DNA of 38,626 nucleotides from assembly GCA_031278655.1 (NCBI GenBank), contig JAITJZ010000071.1, positions 1 through 38,626 of the forward strand, read 5' to 3'. The notes below the pieces were generated by a model that ran no database searches, had not been told where the DNA came from, and worked only from the letters and a program-made list of their open reading frames with translations. Source of the stretch: Bifidobacteriaceae bacterium (GTDB taxonomy: Bacteria > Actinomycetota > Actinomycetes > Actinomycetales > WQXJ01). The translations under genes and the position numbers were made by a program. Shown in pieces: positions 7,246 to 15,430 of the stretch; within the stretch, counting starts at the first letter, position 1, and each line of letters opens with the position of its first letter.

Positions 7246-8588
7246 GAGCGCAGCACCGCGCGGACCCGTTCGAGGCGCGAACCGATCTGGCGCTCGTAGC
7301 CGCGGTCGCTGGGTCGGTAGTAGACGGCATCGGACAACCCGTCGGGCGCGTAAACCTGGGCGGCTACGGCGCCCGGGGCGTCGTGGGCGTACTGGTAGCC
7401 GCGGCCGTGGCCGAGCCGGGCGGCCCCCGGGTAGTGGGCGTCGCGGAGGTGCGCCGGGACCGGGCCGGCCTTGCCCGCCCGGACGTCAGCCAAGGCGGCG
7501 TCGATGGCCAGGTAGGCGGCGTTCGACTTCGGCGCCGTGGCCAGGTGGACCACGGCCTCGGCCAGCGGGATGCGTCCCTCCGGCATGCCGATCATCTGGA
7601 CCGCCTGGGCGGCGGCCACGGCCGTCTGGAGGGCGGACGGGTCGGCCATGCCGACGTCCTCGGCCGCCAAGATGATCAGCCGCCGGGCGATGAAACGCGG
7701 GTCCTCCCCCGCCTGGATCATGCGGGCCAAGTAATGCAGCCCGGCGTCCACGTCGCTGCCCCGGATCGACTTGATGAAGGCGCTGGTGACGTCGTAGTGC
7801 TGGTCGCCGTCGCGGTCGTAGCGGACCACCGCCACGTCGACCGCGCGCTCGATCTCGCCGACGTCGATGACCGGGTCCGCCTTGCCCAGCGCGGCCGTCC
7901 CGGCGGCCGCCTCCAAGATGGTCAACGCCCGCCGCGCGTCGCCGCCGGCCAGGCGCACGAGGGCGGCGCGGGCGGGTTCCGTCAGCGAGACGGTGCCGTC
8001 AAGGCCCCGCTGGTCAGCCACGGCCCGGTCCACCAATTGTCCGATGCCGTCGTCCCCCAACGGTTCCAAGGTCAGCAGCAGGGAGCGCGACAGCAGCGGC
8101 GAAATGACCGAGAACGACGGGTTCTCGGTGGTCGCCGCCATCAACGTGACCAGGCGGTTCTCGACGGCGGGCAGGAGCGCGTCTTGCTGGGCCTTCGAGA
8201 AGCGGTGCACCTCGTCGATGAACAAGACCGTCTCCTGGCCGGTCGCCAGCGCGCGTTTGGCCTGGTCAAGTAGGGCGCGAATGTCCTTGACCCCGGCTGA
8301 GACGGCGCTCAGCTCGGTGAACCGGCGCCCCGAGCCGCGGGCCACCAGGTAAGCCAAGGTGGTCTTGCCGCTGCCGGCCGGTCCCCACAAGATGACCGAG
8401 GCGGGCACCGCCCGCCCAGCCTCGCCGCCCGGATCGATCAGTCGCCGCAACGGCGAGCCGGGTGCTAGGAGGTGGCTTTGACCAGTGAATTCGTTGAGGT
8501 CGCGGGGACGCATCCGGACCGCCAGCGGCGCCCGGGGATCGACCTCGCCGGCGGCGGGCGAAGCCAGGGCCGAATCGAACAAGTCCAC
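7218..8588 (-). CDS. rarA: Replication-associated recombination protein A (MgsA/RarA AAA+ ATPase)
   Basis: This 456-residue AAA+ protein acts at stalled replication forks. Seen in order: [17 protein letters not shown] at the N-terminus; Walker A GPAGSGKT at 69-76; Walker B VLFIDEVH at 121-128; sensor [11 protein letters not shown] at 150-159; and the C-terminal tetramerisation region with [22 protein letters not shown] and the [18 protein letters not shown] motif. The length is normal. The GTG at 8588 begins the conserved MDLFDS opening. No Shine-Dalgarno sequence precedes it, but TAAGCT six bases upstream suggests a leaderless transcript. It lies downstream of hisS-aspS as in other actinobacteria, but the MMPL gene on the opposite strand separates them. 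Confidence 0.97.
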   Translation of the reverse strand: MDLFDSALASPAAGEVDPRAPLAVRMRPRDLNEFTGQSHLLAPGSPLRRLIDPGGEAGRAVPASVILWGPAGSGKTTLAYLVARGSGRRFTELSAVSAGVKDIRALLDQAKRALATGQETVLFIDEVHRFSKAQQDALLPAVENRLVTLMAATTENPSFSVISPLLSRSLLLTLEPLGDDGIGQLVDRAVADQRGLDGTVSLTEPARAALVRLAGGDARRALTILEAAAGTAALGKADPVIDVGEIERAVDVAVVRYDRDGDQHYDVTSAFIKSIRGSDVDAGLHYLARMIQAGEDPRFIARRLIILAAEDVGMADPSALQTAVAAAQAVQMIGMPEGRIPLAEAVVHLATAPKSNAAYLAIDAALADVRAGKAGPVPAHLRDAHYPGAARLGHGRGYQYAHDAPGAVAAQVYAPDGLSDAVYYRPSDRGYERQIGSRLERVRAVLRSARPDQPPA

Positions 8589-8594
8589 CGGCCC

Positions 8595-8600
8595 AGCTTA
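8595..8600 (-). promoter_or_regulatory. Possible -10 box for a leaderless rarA transcript
   Basis: TAAGCT on the minus strand is followed by six bases and then the GTG start codon. The TANNNT pattern at this distance, with no purine-rich ribosome site, is the usual signature of actinobacterial leaderless genes. No recognisable -35 hexamer is present. Confidence 0.4.
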
Positions 8601-8644
8601 GAGCGCCAGCCGTGGCCGCGCCCGAGTCCCACCGCCCCGGCTCG

Positions 8645-8705
8645 CGCCCCGGGGTCACGCCCCCGGGGTCATGCGCCCGGGGTCACGCCCAGTGCGCCGG
8701 GGTCG
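8645..8705 (+). repeat. Tandem CCCGGGGTCACGC-type repeats in the rarA/MMPL divergent region
   Basis: Four degenerate copies of a 13-15-bp unit (CCCCGGGGTCACGC, CCCCGGGGTCATGCG, CCCGGGGTCACGCC, CGCCGGGGTCG) lie between the two divergent genes. Each contains the palindrome CCGGGG or CCCGGGG. Operator use is possible but nothing else supports it. Confidence 0.6.
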
Positions 8706-8742
8706 TTTGGCCGGTCCGCCGCCGCCGACGCCCGCCATGGCA

Positions 8743-8748
8743 TAGCCT
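8743..8748 (+). promoter_or_regulatory. Possible -10 box for a leaderless MMPL transcript
   Basis: TAGCCT ends seven bases before the GTG start at 8756. No ribosome binding site is visible between them, so the start codon would sit at or next to the transcript's 5' end. Confidence 0.3.
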
Positions 8749-8755
8749 TGAACCC

Positions 8756-11215
8756 GTGTTTCGCCACCTTGCCAGATGCATCACCAACCACCCGCTGATC
8801 ACCATAGCCGCCTGGGCGGTGCTGATGGCCGGCGGCGTGGGCCTGGCCATCTTCGGGGTCACCGGCCAAGGTTTGTTCGACAGGGTGAACTCGGGCGCGC
8901 CGGAGGCGGTCGACTCCGAGTCGGCCGAGGCGGACGAACTGGTTCAGGACAGCGCCGCCTCGTCCCAGTCGGTCACGATGGCGGTCAGCGGCTTGGATTT
9001 GGACGACACGGCGGCGGTGGCAAAGATCAGCGTGGCGCTGGTGAAGGTCCGCGCCGACTTGGCGGCCATCGACGGTGTGGCCAGCCGCCCGGACGGCTAT
9101 CCCATGGTCATAGACCCGCTCAACCCGACTTTCTGCGCCGATCCGGCGATCGATTTGACCAGCCCGGAGGCCGCCCAGTGCGCGCTCGCCAACCCGGCCG
9201 TGCGCTCGATGGCGGCCAAGGACAACGACGGCTTCCTGATGACCGTGGACATAGCCAAGGATTTGTCCGAGGACCAGGAGGACGAGGCGGCGGACGCTGT
9301 TGTCGCCCGCCTGCGTCAAGCCTCCGGCGACCTCGCGGCGGCGGTCGATGGCGTCACGGCCGTGGTCGGCTCCGAGCGTCTGATCCTGGACGAGATCCTC
9401 AGTGACATGAGGCACGATCTGGAACTGGGCGAGTTCATCTCGCTGCCGGTGGCCCTGGTCGTGATGGTGCTGGTGTTCGCCGGTTTCCTGGCCGCCGCCA
9501 TGCCCGTCGTTGGCGCTCTGGCCTCGATCCTGACCTGCATGGGGGCGGTTTTCGGCTTCACCTATGTGACGGACATCCACACATCGGTCATCAACGTCAT
9601 CTCGCTGGTCGGTTTGGGCTTGTCAATCGACTACGGCCTGTTGGTGGTGTCACGCTTCAGGGAGGAGGCCCGCCGCCTGGCGGCGGCGCCTGACCAGCCA
9701 AACGAAACCGGCGGGACCGACCAGACCGGCCAGACCGGCCAGGCCGACCAGACCGACCAGACCGGCCAGGCCGATGACGCCGGCCAAACCAGCCGAACCG
9801 GCCGAACCAGCCACGCCGGCCGGGCCCCGCGCGCGACCGCCGCCCGCGGCGTCATCGGCCCCGCCGTCACCGCCACCATCACCACGGCCGGGCGGACGGT
9901 GTTCTATTCGGCTTTGACGATCGCGGTCTGCATCGCCGGCCTGATGGCCTTCGAGACTTCGATCCTGCACGCTTACGGTCTGGCCGGATTGACCGTGGTG
10001 CTGTTGGCGCTGGCCAGCGCCACAACCTTGGTGCCGGCCCTGCTGGTCTTGGGCGGCCAGCGCCTGATCCGGCCCTCGCCGCTGAGCCGCATCCCGGGCT
10101 TGTCCCTCATCTATGCCAAGGTCTCCGATGTGTCCCCGGACACCGGCGTCTTCTCCCGGCTGGCGACCGCCGTCCAAAAGCGGCCGTGGTGGGTCATGGG
10201 CGGGGTCCTGGCCGTGATGGTGTTGCTGGCGTTGCCGGTGCGCGACATCGAACTGCGCAACTCGACGGTCGAGTTGCTGCCGCAGGACTCCCAGCAGCGC
10301 GCCTTCTTGGAGAAACTCCAAGACGATTACCCGATGTCGAGCGTCGACGCCATCCAGGTCGTTTCGACGGGCAGCGCCCAGGACACCGAGAAGTTCGCCC
10401 GGGACGCCCTCAGCCAGATCAAGAACACCGAACTCGAGTTGACGGCGGACGGGACGGCCGCCGTCCAACAGGACGGCTATGTCGAGGTGACGCTGGCGGT
10501 GACGGCGGGCGACCCGGAAGGCCCGCAGGCCAGGGCGGCGGTGCGCCAAATCCGCGACCTGGAGCCACCCGACTACAACATCTACGTCACCGGCCCGGCC
10601 GCCCGCCTGCTCGACTTCGAGGACCAGCTCGCCGCCGGCGCGCCGGCGGCCCTGGCCGTGGTCGCGGGGGCGGCCTTCGTCTTGCTGTTCTTGTTCACCG
10701 GTTCGATCCTGATCCCGCTCAAGGCGCTGGTCACCAACGCCCTGTCGCTGCTGGCCTGCCTGGGCGTGGTCACCTGGGTTTTCCAGGGCGGCCATCTGTC
10801 CGGGCTGCTCGGTTACACGGCCGTGGGTGGGATCGAAAGCTACATCTTGGTGTTGCTGCTGGTCTTCGGCTTCGGCCTGGCGATGGATTACGAGGTCTTC
10901 CTGATATCGCGGATCAAGGAGTCGTGGGACCAGAACCACGACTCGCAACTGTCCGTCAGCCAGGGCCTGCAGCACTCCGGCCGCATCATCACCTCGGCCG
11001 CGCTCATCATTGTCATGGTCTTCCTCGGCTTCGCGGCCGGGCGCCTGGTGATGATCAAGGAGATCGGGCTCGGCCTGGCCTTGGCCGTCCTGCTCGACGC
11101 CACCTTGGTGCGCATGCTGCTGGTGCCGGCCACCATGACCGTCCTCGGCCGCTGGAATTGGTGGGCGCCGCGCCCGCTCGCCCGTCTCCACGCCAAGTTC
11201 CGTCTCAACGATTGA
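8756..11215 (+). CDS. MMPL family RND-type transporter
   Basis: This protein of about 819 residues has the two-fold RND/MMPL layout. A first membrane helix (about 13-34) leads to a large extracellular domain (to about 225). A bundle with GLGLSIDYGLLVVSRFREE (about 290) follows, then a second extracellular domain (about 485-620) and a second bundle with FGFGLAMDYEVFLISRIKESW (about 706). These paired D-Y motifs in membrane segments are the proton-relay signature. Relatives export lipids, siderophores or drugs; the substrate here is unknown. The cytoplasmic loop after the first bundle (about 311-358) is replaced by a Gln/Thr/Gly repeat (TGQTGQADQTDQTGQADD) encoded by a 9-bp DNA repeat. Conserved similarity starts near FRHLARCITNHPL, which supports the GTG at 8756 rather than an upstream ATG at 8612. 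Confidence 0.92.
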   Translation: MFRHLARCITNHPLITIAAWAVLMAGGVGLAIFGVTGQGLFDRVNSGAPEAVDSESAEADELVQDSAASSQSVTMAVSGLDLDDTAAVAKISVALVKVRADLAAIDGVASRPDGYPMVIDPLNPTFCADPAIDLTSPEAAQCALANPAVRSMAAKDNDGFLMTVDIAKDLSEDQEDEAADAVVARLRQASGDLAAAVDGVTAVVGSERLILDEILSDMRHDLELGEFISLPVALVVMVLVFAGFLAAAMPVVGALASILTCMGAVFGFTYVTDIHTSVINVISLVGLGLSIDYGLLVVSRFREEARRLAAAPDQPNETGGTDQTGQTGQADQTDQTGQADDAGQTSRTGRTSHAGRAPRATAARGVIGPAVTATITTAGRTVFYSALTIAVCIAGLMAFETSILHAYGLAGLTVVLLALASATTLVPALLVLGGQRLIRPSPLSRIPGLSLIYAKVSDVSPDTGVFSRLATAVQKRPWWVMGGVLAVMVLLALPVRDIELRNSTVELLPQDSQQRAFLEKLQDDYPMSSVDAIQVVSTGSAQDTEKFARDALSQIKNTELELTADGTAAVQQDGYVEVTLAVTAGDPEGPQARAAVRQIRDLEPPDYNIYVTGPAARLLDFEDQLAAGAPAALAVVAGAAFVLLFLFTGSILIPLKALVTNALSLLACLGVVTWVFQGGHLSGLLGYTAVGGIESYILVLLLVFGFGLAMDYEVFLISRIKESWDQNHDSQLSVSQGLQHSGRIITSAALIIVMVFLGFAAGRLVMIKEIGLGLALAVLLDATLVRMLLVPATMTVLGRWNWWAPRPLARLHAKFRLND
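9715..9826 (+). repeat. GACCGGCCA-type tandem repeat inside the MMPL gene
   Basis: A 9-bp unit (GACCGGCCA and variants GACCGACCA, GGCCGAACC) repeats about a dozen times in frame, encoding Q-T-G and Q-A-D triplets in a cytoplasmic loop. In-frame slippage would change loop length without harming the membrane domains. Confidence 0.75.
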
Positions 11216-11310
11216 GCGACGCCCAGCCGCCCGATGCCGTGCGCCCAGTCCCAGCGTCAGGCCCGGCCAGGTAAGGACAACGGGTAGGAACCCCAAGCAA
11301 TAACCCCTGG

Positions 11311-13059
11311 TCAGGCCTCCGGCTGGAAGTCGACCCCGGCCTCCAGGCGCTGCGCGGGGGTGATCGGCGCGGGCGCGCCGGTCAGCGGGTCGAACCCGCC
11401 GCCTGACTTGGGGAAGGCGATGACGTCGCGGATCGAATCGGCCCCGGCCACCAGCGCCGCGATCCGGTCCCAGCCGAAGGCGATGCCGCCGTGCGGCGGG
11501 GCGCCGTATTGGAAGGCGTCCAGCAGGAAGCCGAACTTCTCCTGCGCCTCGGCCGGCGAGATGCCCATCACATCGAAGACGCGCCGCTGGACATCGGCGC
11601 GGTGGATGCGGATGGAGCCGCCGCCGATCTCATTGCCGTTGCAGACAATGTCGTAGGCGCGGGCGAGGGCCGCGCCCGGGTCCTCCTCGAAGCGTTCAAC
11701 CCATTGCGGGGTGGGGCTGGTGAAGGCGTGATGGACGGCCGTCCACCGCCCGGCGCCAACGGCCACGTCATCGTCCTCGCCGACCGGCTTGAACAGCGGC
11801 GCGTCGACCACCCAAACGAACGACCACTCCCCCGGCCGGGCCAAGCCCAAGCGGGCGGCGATCTCCGCCCGGGCGGCCGCCAGGAGCGCCCGCGACGGCC
11901 CCGGGGCGCCGGCCGCGAAGAAGACGCAGTCTCCCGGCTGGGCGCCGGTGGCCCGCGCCAAACCGGCCCGCTCGGCATCGGACAAATTCTTGGCCACCGG
12001 GCCCCCCAACTCGCCGGACGGCCCGAAGGTGACGTAGGCGAGGCCGCGGGCGCCGCGCTGCTTGGCCCACTCCTGCCAGGCGTCGAAGGTCCGCCGGGGC
12101 TGGGAGGCGCCGCCGGGCATGACGACGGCCCCGACGTAGGCGGCCTGGAAGACCCGGAACGGCGTGTCGGCGAAGAAGTCCGCCAGTTCGACCAGTTCCA
12201 GGCCGTAGCGCAGGTCCGGCTTGTCGGAGCCGAAGCGGCGCATCGCCTCGGCGTAGGTCAGGCGTTCGATGGCGGGGATGTCGTGGCCGATCAACCGCCA
12301 GATGGCGCGCAAGACAGACTCGGCCACCGCGATCACGTCCTGCTGTTCCACGAAGGACATCTCGATGTCGAGTTGGGTGAATTCGGGCTGGCGGTCGGCG
12401 CGGAAGTCCTCGTCGCGGTAGCAGCGGGCGATCTGGTAGTAGCGCTCCATGCCCGCGACCATCAGCAACTGCTTGAACAACTGCGGCGACTGCGGCAGCG
12501 CGTACCATTTGCCCGGCGCCAGGCGGGCCGGCACCAGGAAGTCGCGCGCGCCCTCAGGGGTGGAGCGCGTCAGCGTAGGAGTCTCGATCTCGACAAAGCC
12601 CTCGGCGTGGAGCACTTCGCGCGTCACGCGGCTGATCTCTGAGCGCAGCCGCAACACCGCCGCCGGCCCGGCCCGGCGCAGGTCCAGGTAGCGGTACTTG
12701 AGCCGGGTTTCCTCACCGACTTCGACGTGCTCGTCGATCGGGAAGGGCAGCGCCTTGGACGGGTTCAGGACCAGCACGTCCTCGGCCGCGACCTCGACTT
12801 GGCCGGTCGGCAACTCGGGGTTGTCGTTGCCCTCCGGGCGGCGCCTGACCAGGCCTTTGATCTGGAGCACATATTCGGCGCGGAGTTGGCGGGCGGTGGC
12901 CTCGTCATGGATGACGACCTGCACCACCCCGGAGGCGTCGCGCAAGTCGATGAACGCCACCCCGCCGTGGTCGCGCCGGAAAGCCACCCAGCCCGCCAGG
13001 GTGACGGTTTGGCCGATCTGTTCGGGCCGCAGACTGCCGCAGCCGTGAGTACGTAGCAC
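11311..13059 (-). CDS. aspS: Aspartyl-tRNA synthetase
   Basis: This 582-residue bacterial-type class II synthetase charges tRNA with aspartate. An N-terminal OB-fold anticodon-binding domain ([35 protein letters not shown]) is followed by the catalytic core with motif 2 ([21 protein letters not shown] in two parts). The bacterial GAD insertion domain is at about 290-420, and motif 3 is in the C-terminal [15 protein letters not shown]. The GTG at 13059 is chosen because family proteins start at LRTH and AGGA stands nine bases upstream; an in-frame ATG at 13122 would lie inside hisS. That ribosome site overlaps the hisS TAG, 11 bp away, so the two synthetase genes form an operon. No Gat amidotransferase is in the window to show whether Asn-tRNA is also made this way. 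Confidence 0.97.
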   Translation of the reverse strand: MLRTHGCGSLRPEQIGQTVTLAGWVAFRRDHGGVAFIDLRDASGVVQVVIHDEATARQLRAEYVLQIKGLVRRRPEGNDNPELPTGQVEVAAEDVLVLNPSKALPFPIDEHVEVGEETRLKYRYLDLRRAGPAAVLRLRSEISRVTREVLHAEGFVEIETPTLTRSTPEGARDFLVPARLAPGKWYALPQSPQLFKQLLMVAGMERYYQIARCYRDEDFRADRQPEFTQLDIEMSFVEQQDVIAVAESVLRAIWRLIGHDIPAIERLTYAEAMRRFGSDKPDLRYGLELVELADFFADTPFRVFQAAYVGAVVMPGGASQPRRTFDAWQEWAKQRGARGLAYVTFGPSGELGGPVAKNLSDAERAGLARATGAQPGDCVFFAAGAPGPSRALLAAARAEIAARLGLARPGEWSFVWVVDAPLFKPVGEDDDVAVGAGRWTAVHHAFTSPTPQWVERFEEDPGAALARAYDIVCNGNEIGGGSIRIHRADVQRRVFDVMGISPAEAQEKFGFLLDAFQYGAPPHGGIAFGWDRIAALVAGADSIRDVIAFPKSGGGFDPLTGAPAPITPAQRLEAGVDFQPEA

Positions 13060-13070
13060 GGCAAAGAATC

Positions 13071-14477
13071 CTAGCCGCCGCGGGCGAAGGCCACCCGCCG
13101 GTCGGCCGGCGGCGGCGTCCAACTGGCGGCGTCGGCCGCCGCCTGGGCGCCTGAGCGGATGTCTTTCACCTGGTCGCCCACGCCATCGGCGGCTGGGAAC
13201 CAGACGAACGGGATGCCGCGCCGTTCGGCGTACTTGATCTGCTTGCCGAACTTGGCGGCCGTGGGCGCCACGTCCGCCGCCACGCCTCGCGCCCGCAGGC
13301 GGGCGGCTATCGCGTCCGAGTCCCCCCGTGTCGCCTCGTCCGCCACGGCCACCAGCACCGCCGCCGGCGAGGTTCGGCTGGGCGCCAGCAAACCCAACGC
13401 CAGCACGCGGCTGACCAGCCGCGACACCCCGATCGAGAGCCCCACCCCGGGGTAGGACTGGTTCCCGGCCGAGGCCAGCGAGTCGTAGCGGCCGCCGGAG
13501 CAGACCGAGCCCAGCGATTCCTGGCCCAGCCAGGTCGTCTCATAGACCGAGCCGGTGTAATAGTCCAGGCCGCGGGCGATCCTGAGATCGGCCACGACCG
13601 CGCCCGGCGCCCGGCGCCTCGCGGCCTCAAGCAACGCGCCCAATTCCGCCAGCCCATCTTCCAACAGCCCGTTCCCGACTGCTGCGAGCGCGCCGCCGGT
13701 CGTGTCCCCCGCCCGGCGGACGGCATCGGCGGCGGTGTCCGCCAACCTGCGCACCGACGCCACCACGGCGGCCGGGTCGCTCCCGGACACGGCCGCCAAA
13801 TCGAGCGCGGCCTGCGCCTGAGCCGGGCTCAGGCCCTCGGCGCCAAGGCCTTCGGCCACCCCGCCCGGGCCGATCTTGTCGAGTTTGTCGATCCAGCGCA
13901 ACACGGCGTCGATCTGCTCCGGCCGGTCGATCCCGATGGCGCGGTAGAAGCCCTCGGCCACCTTGCGGTTGTTGACGAGGACGCGGAAGTCGCCCACGCC
14001 CAGCGCCGTCAGCGCCTCGATCATTGTCAGCGGCAGTTCGACCTCGTAGTGGAAGGGCAGTTCCCCCAGCCCGATCACGTCGAGGTCCGCCTGAACGAAC
14101 TCCCGGAAACGGCCCTCCTGAGGGCGTTCCCCGCGCCAGACCTTCTGGATTTGGTAGCGCTTGAAGGGGAAATCAAGCTGCCCGGCGTTCTCCAGGACGT
14201 AGCGGGCCAGAGGCACCGTCAGGTCGAAGTGCAACCCCAGGGTCTTGGCGTCGTAGCCGGTGCGGTCGGCGTCCTGGAGGCGGCGCAAGACATAGACCTC
14301 TTTCGAGGTCTCACCCTTGCGCAAGAGGTCGGCCAGCGGCTCGACGGCCCTGGTCTCGATCTCAACAAATCCGTGCAGGGCGAAGACGCCCGCCAGCGTG
14401 TCAATGATGTGGCGTTCGACAGCCCGGCCGGGCGGCAGCCATTCCGGGAAGCCGGAGAGCGGTCGCGGACGATTCAT
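13071..14477 (-). CDS. hisS: Histidyl-tRNA synthetase
   Basis: This 468-residue class II synthetase charges histidine tRNA. Visible elements are the N-terminal [15 protein letters not shown]; motif 2 region [20 protein letters not shown]; the histidine-specific [15 protein letters not shown] (HisA motif); GGRYDSL; and the C-terminal anticodon-binding domain (ALVAVADEA ... [16 protein letters not shown]). The ATG at 14477 is preceded by AAAGGCGG; an upstream in-frame start at 14552 lacks the conserved region. A long acidic/alanine-rich insertion between catalytic blocks (about 215-300) is somewhat larger than in typical enterobacterial forms. In many actinobacteria a metallo-hydrolase gene lies between hisS and the cyclophilin gene; here there is none. 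Confidence 0.96.
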   Translation of the reverse strand: MNRPRPLSGFPEWLPPGRAVERHIIDTLAGVFALHGFVEIETRAVEPLADLLRKGETSKEVYVLRRLQDADRTGYDAKTLGLHFDLTVPLARYVLENAGQLDFPFKRYQIQKVWRGERPQEGRFREFVQADLDVIGLGELPFHYEVELPLTMIEALTALGVGDFRVLVNNRKVAEGFYRAIGIDRPEQIDAVLRWIDKLDKIGPGGVAEGLGAEGLSPAQAQAALDLAAVSGSDPAAVVASVRRLADTAADAVRRAGDTTGGALAAVGNGLLEDGLAELGALLEAARRRAPGAVVADLRIARGLDYYTGSVYETTWLGQESLGSVCSGGRYDSLASAGNQSYPGVGLSIGVSRLVSRVLALGLLAPSRTSPAAVLVAVADEATRGDSDAIAARLRARGVAADVAPTAAKFGKQIKYAERRGIPFVWFPAADGVGDQVKDIRSGAQAAADAASWTPPPADRRVAFARGG

Positions 14478-14518
14478 GGCGCCGCCTTTCTGGGGTTGGT
14501 GACCTGATTTGTGTGACC

Positions 14519-14546
14519 TTGACAAAGGCGTTCTCAAGGGTAATGG
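14519..14546 (+). promoter_or_regulatory. Candidate promoter of the cyclophilin-DUF349 operon
   Basis: A consensus -35 TTGACA (14519-14524) is followed by a 16-bp spacer and TAATGG (14541-14546) as -10. Transcription would begin near 14553, leaving a leader of about 55 nt before the ATG at 14609. Confidence 0.45.
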
Positions 14547-14551
14547 AGCCA

Positions 14552-14573
14552 CGACCGATAGACTTCTCGGTCG
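14552..14573 (+). promoter_or_regulatory. Leader hairpin upstream of the cyclophilin gene
   Basis: CGACCGA and TCGGTCG form a perfect 7-bp stem with an 8-nt loop (14559-14566), right at the predicted transcript start. It could stabilise the 5' end of the mRNA. No T tract follows, so it is not an obvious attenuator. Confidence 0.4.
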
Positions 14574-14608
14574 CCGGTTGTTGTCAAAGTTGATGGAGGT
14601 TCTCAGGC

Positions 14609-15430
14609 ATGATGGCCAAACGTGATTTGAAGCGCGAAAAGGCTCGCCGCAAGGCTCTCGCCCGCCAGCAGCGGATGATCGTCAACGCCCGGCGGCGCCG
14701 GCGCAACCAGATCATCGCCGGCGTCACGGTCGCGGCGGTGGCCGTTGGCGGGCTGGCCGCGGTGGTGGTGACCTCGGTGCTGTCAAGCCGCGACCAGGCC
14801 AGCGACCCGGTCGAGACGGACATCGTCTACACCCCGGACGCCACTGACGCGACGGACGCCACTGACGCGATTGACGCCACCGACACGACCGGCACGCCGA
14901 GCGACAAGGCGACGTATTCGGCTGCGCCGGACCCGGCCTTGGCCGAGGGGCGCGAATGGTCCGGCGTGATGCGCCTGTCCGTCGGGGACGTCGAGTTCAC
15001 CCTCGACGGGGTGGCCGCCCCCCAGGCCACCGCCAACTTCGTCCAACTCGCCCGCGACGGCTACTACGACGCCTCCAACTGCCACCGGCTCACCACGGAC
15101 GGCATCTATGTCCTCCAGTGCGGGTCGCTGACCGGCGATGGCACGGACAATCCCGGCTACCAGTTCGGCCCCCTGGAGAACGTCCCCGAGGACGGGGTCT
15201 TCCCGGCGGGCACCATCGCCATGGCCCGGGCCTCGGCCGAGGACTCCCAAGGCGCCCAGTTTTTCATCACCTACCAAGACAGCACCATCCCCGGCGGATA
15301 CAGTGTCTTTGGGCATGTCACGTCGGGCCTCGAAGCCATCGAGGCCGTGGCCGCCGCAGGCACAGCCGACGGCGGCAGCGACGGGCAGCCCGCCACCACC
15401 GTCACGATCGATGGGATTGAACTACAGTGA
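14609..15430 (+). CDS. Membrane-anchored cyclophilin-type peptidyl-prolyl isomerase
   Basis: This 273-residue protein has a strongly basic cytoplasmic N-terminus (RDLKREKARRKALARQQR), one membrane segment (about 35-57), a linker, and a cyclophilin domain (about 115-270). The domain shows ATANFVQLARDGYYD, NCHRLTTDGIYVLQCGS, GTIAMARA, GAQFFITYQDS and YSVFGHVTSGLEAIEAV. The usual FHR motif is replaced by CHR but keeps the arginine. It probably helps fold exported or membrane proteins outside the cell membrane. The linker carries a D-A-T-D-A-T repeat (residues about 75-90) from a GACGCCACT DNA repeat. GGAGG nine bases upstream supports the ATG at 14609; a second ATG follows at once. It corresponds in position to Rv2582 of M. 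tuberculosis. Confidence 0.92.
   Translation: MMAKRDLKREKARRKALARQQRMIVNARRRRRNQIIAGVTVAAVAVGGLAAVVVTSVLSSRDQASDPVETDIVYTPDATDATDATDAIDATDTTGTPSDKATYSAAPDPALAEGREWSGVMRLSVGDVEFTLDGVAAPQATANFVQLARDGYYDASNCHRLTTDGIYVLQCGSLTGDGTDNPGYQFGPLENVPEDGVFPAGTIAMARASAEDSQGAQFFITYQDSTIPGGYSVFGHVTSGLEAIEAVAAAGTADGGSDGQPATTVTIDGIELQ

Noticed and set aside
9650-11296. A 548-codon minus-strand frame opposite the MMPL gene
   Set aside because: Composition rich in Asp/Gln/His/Arg is the usual antisense shadow; no membrane or domain pattern is present.
14478-14608. T-box or other amino-acid-responsive leader for hisS
   Set aside because: No T-box core sequence or multi-stem structure is visible in the short interval.
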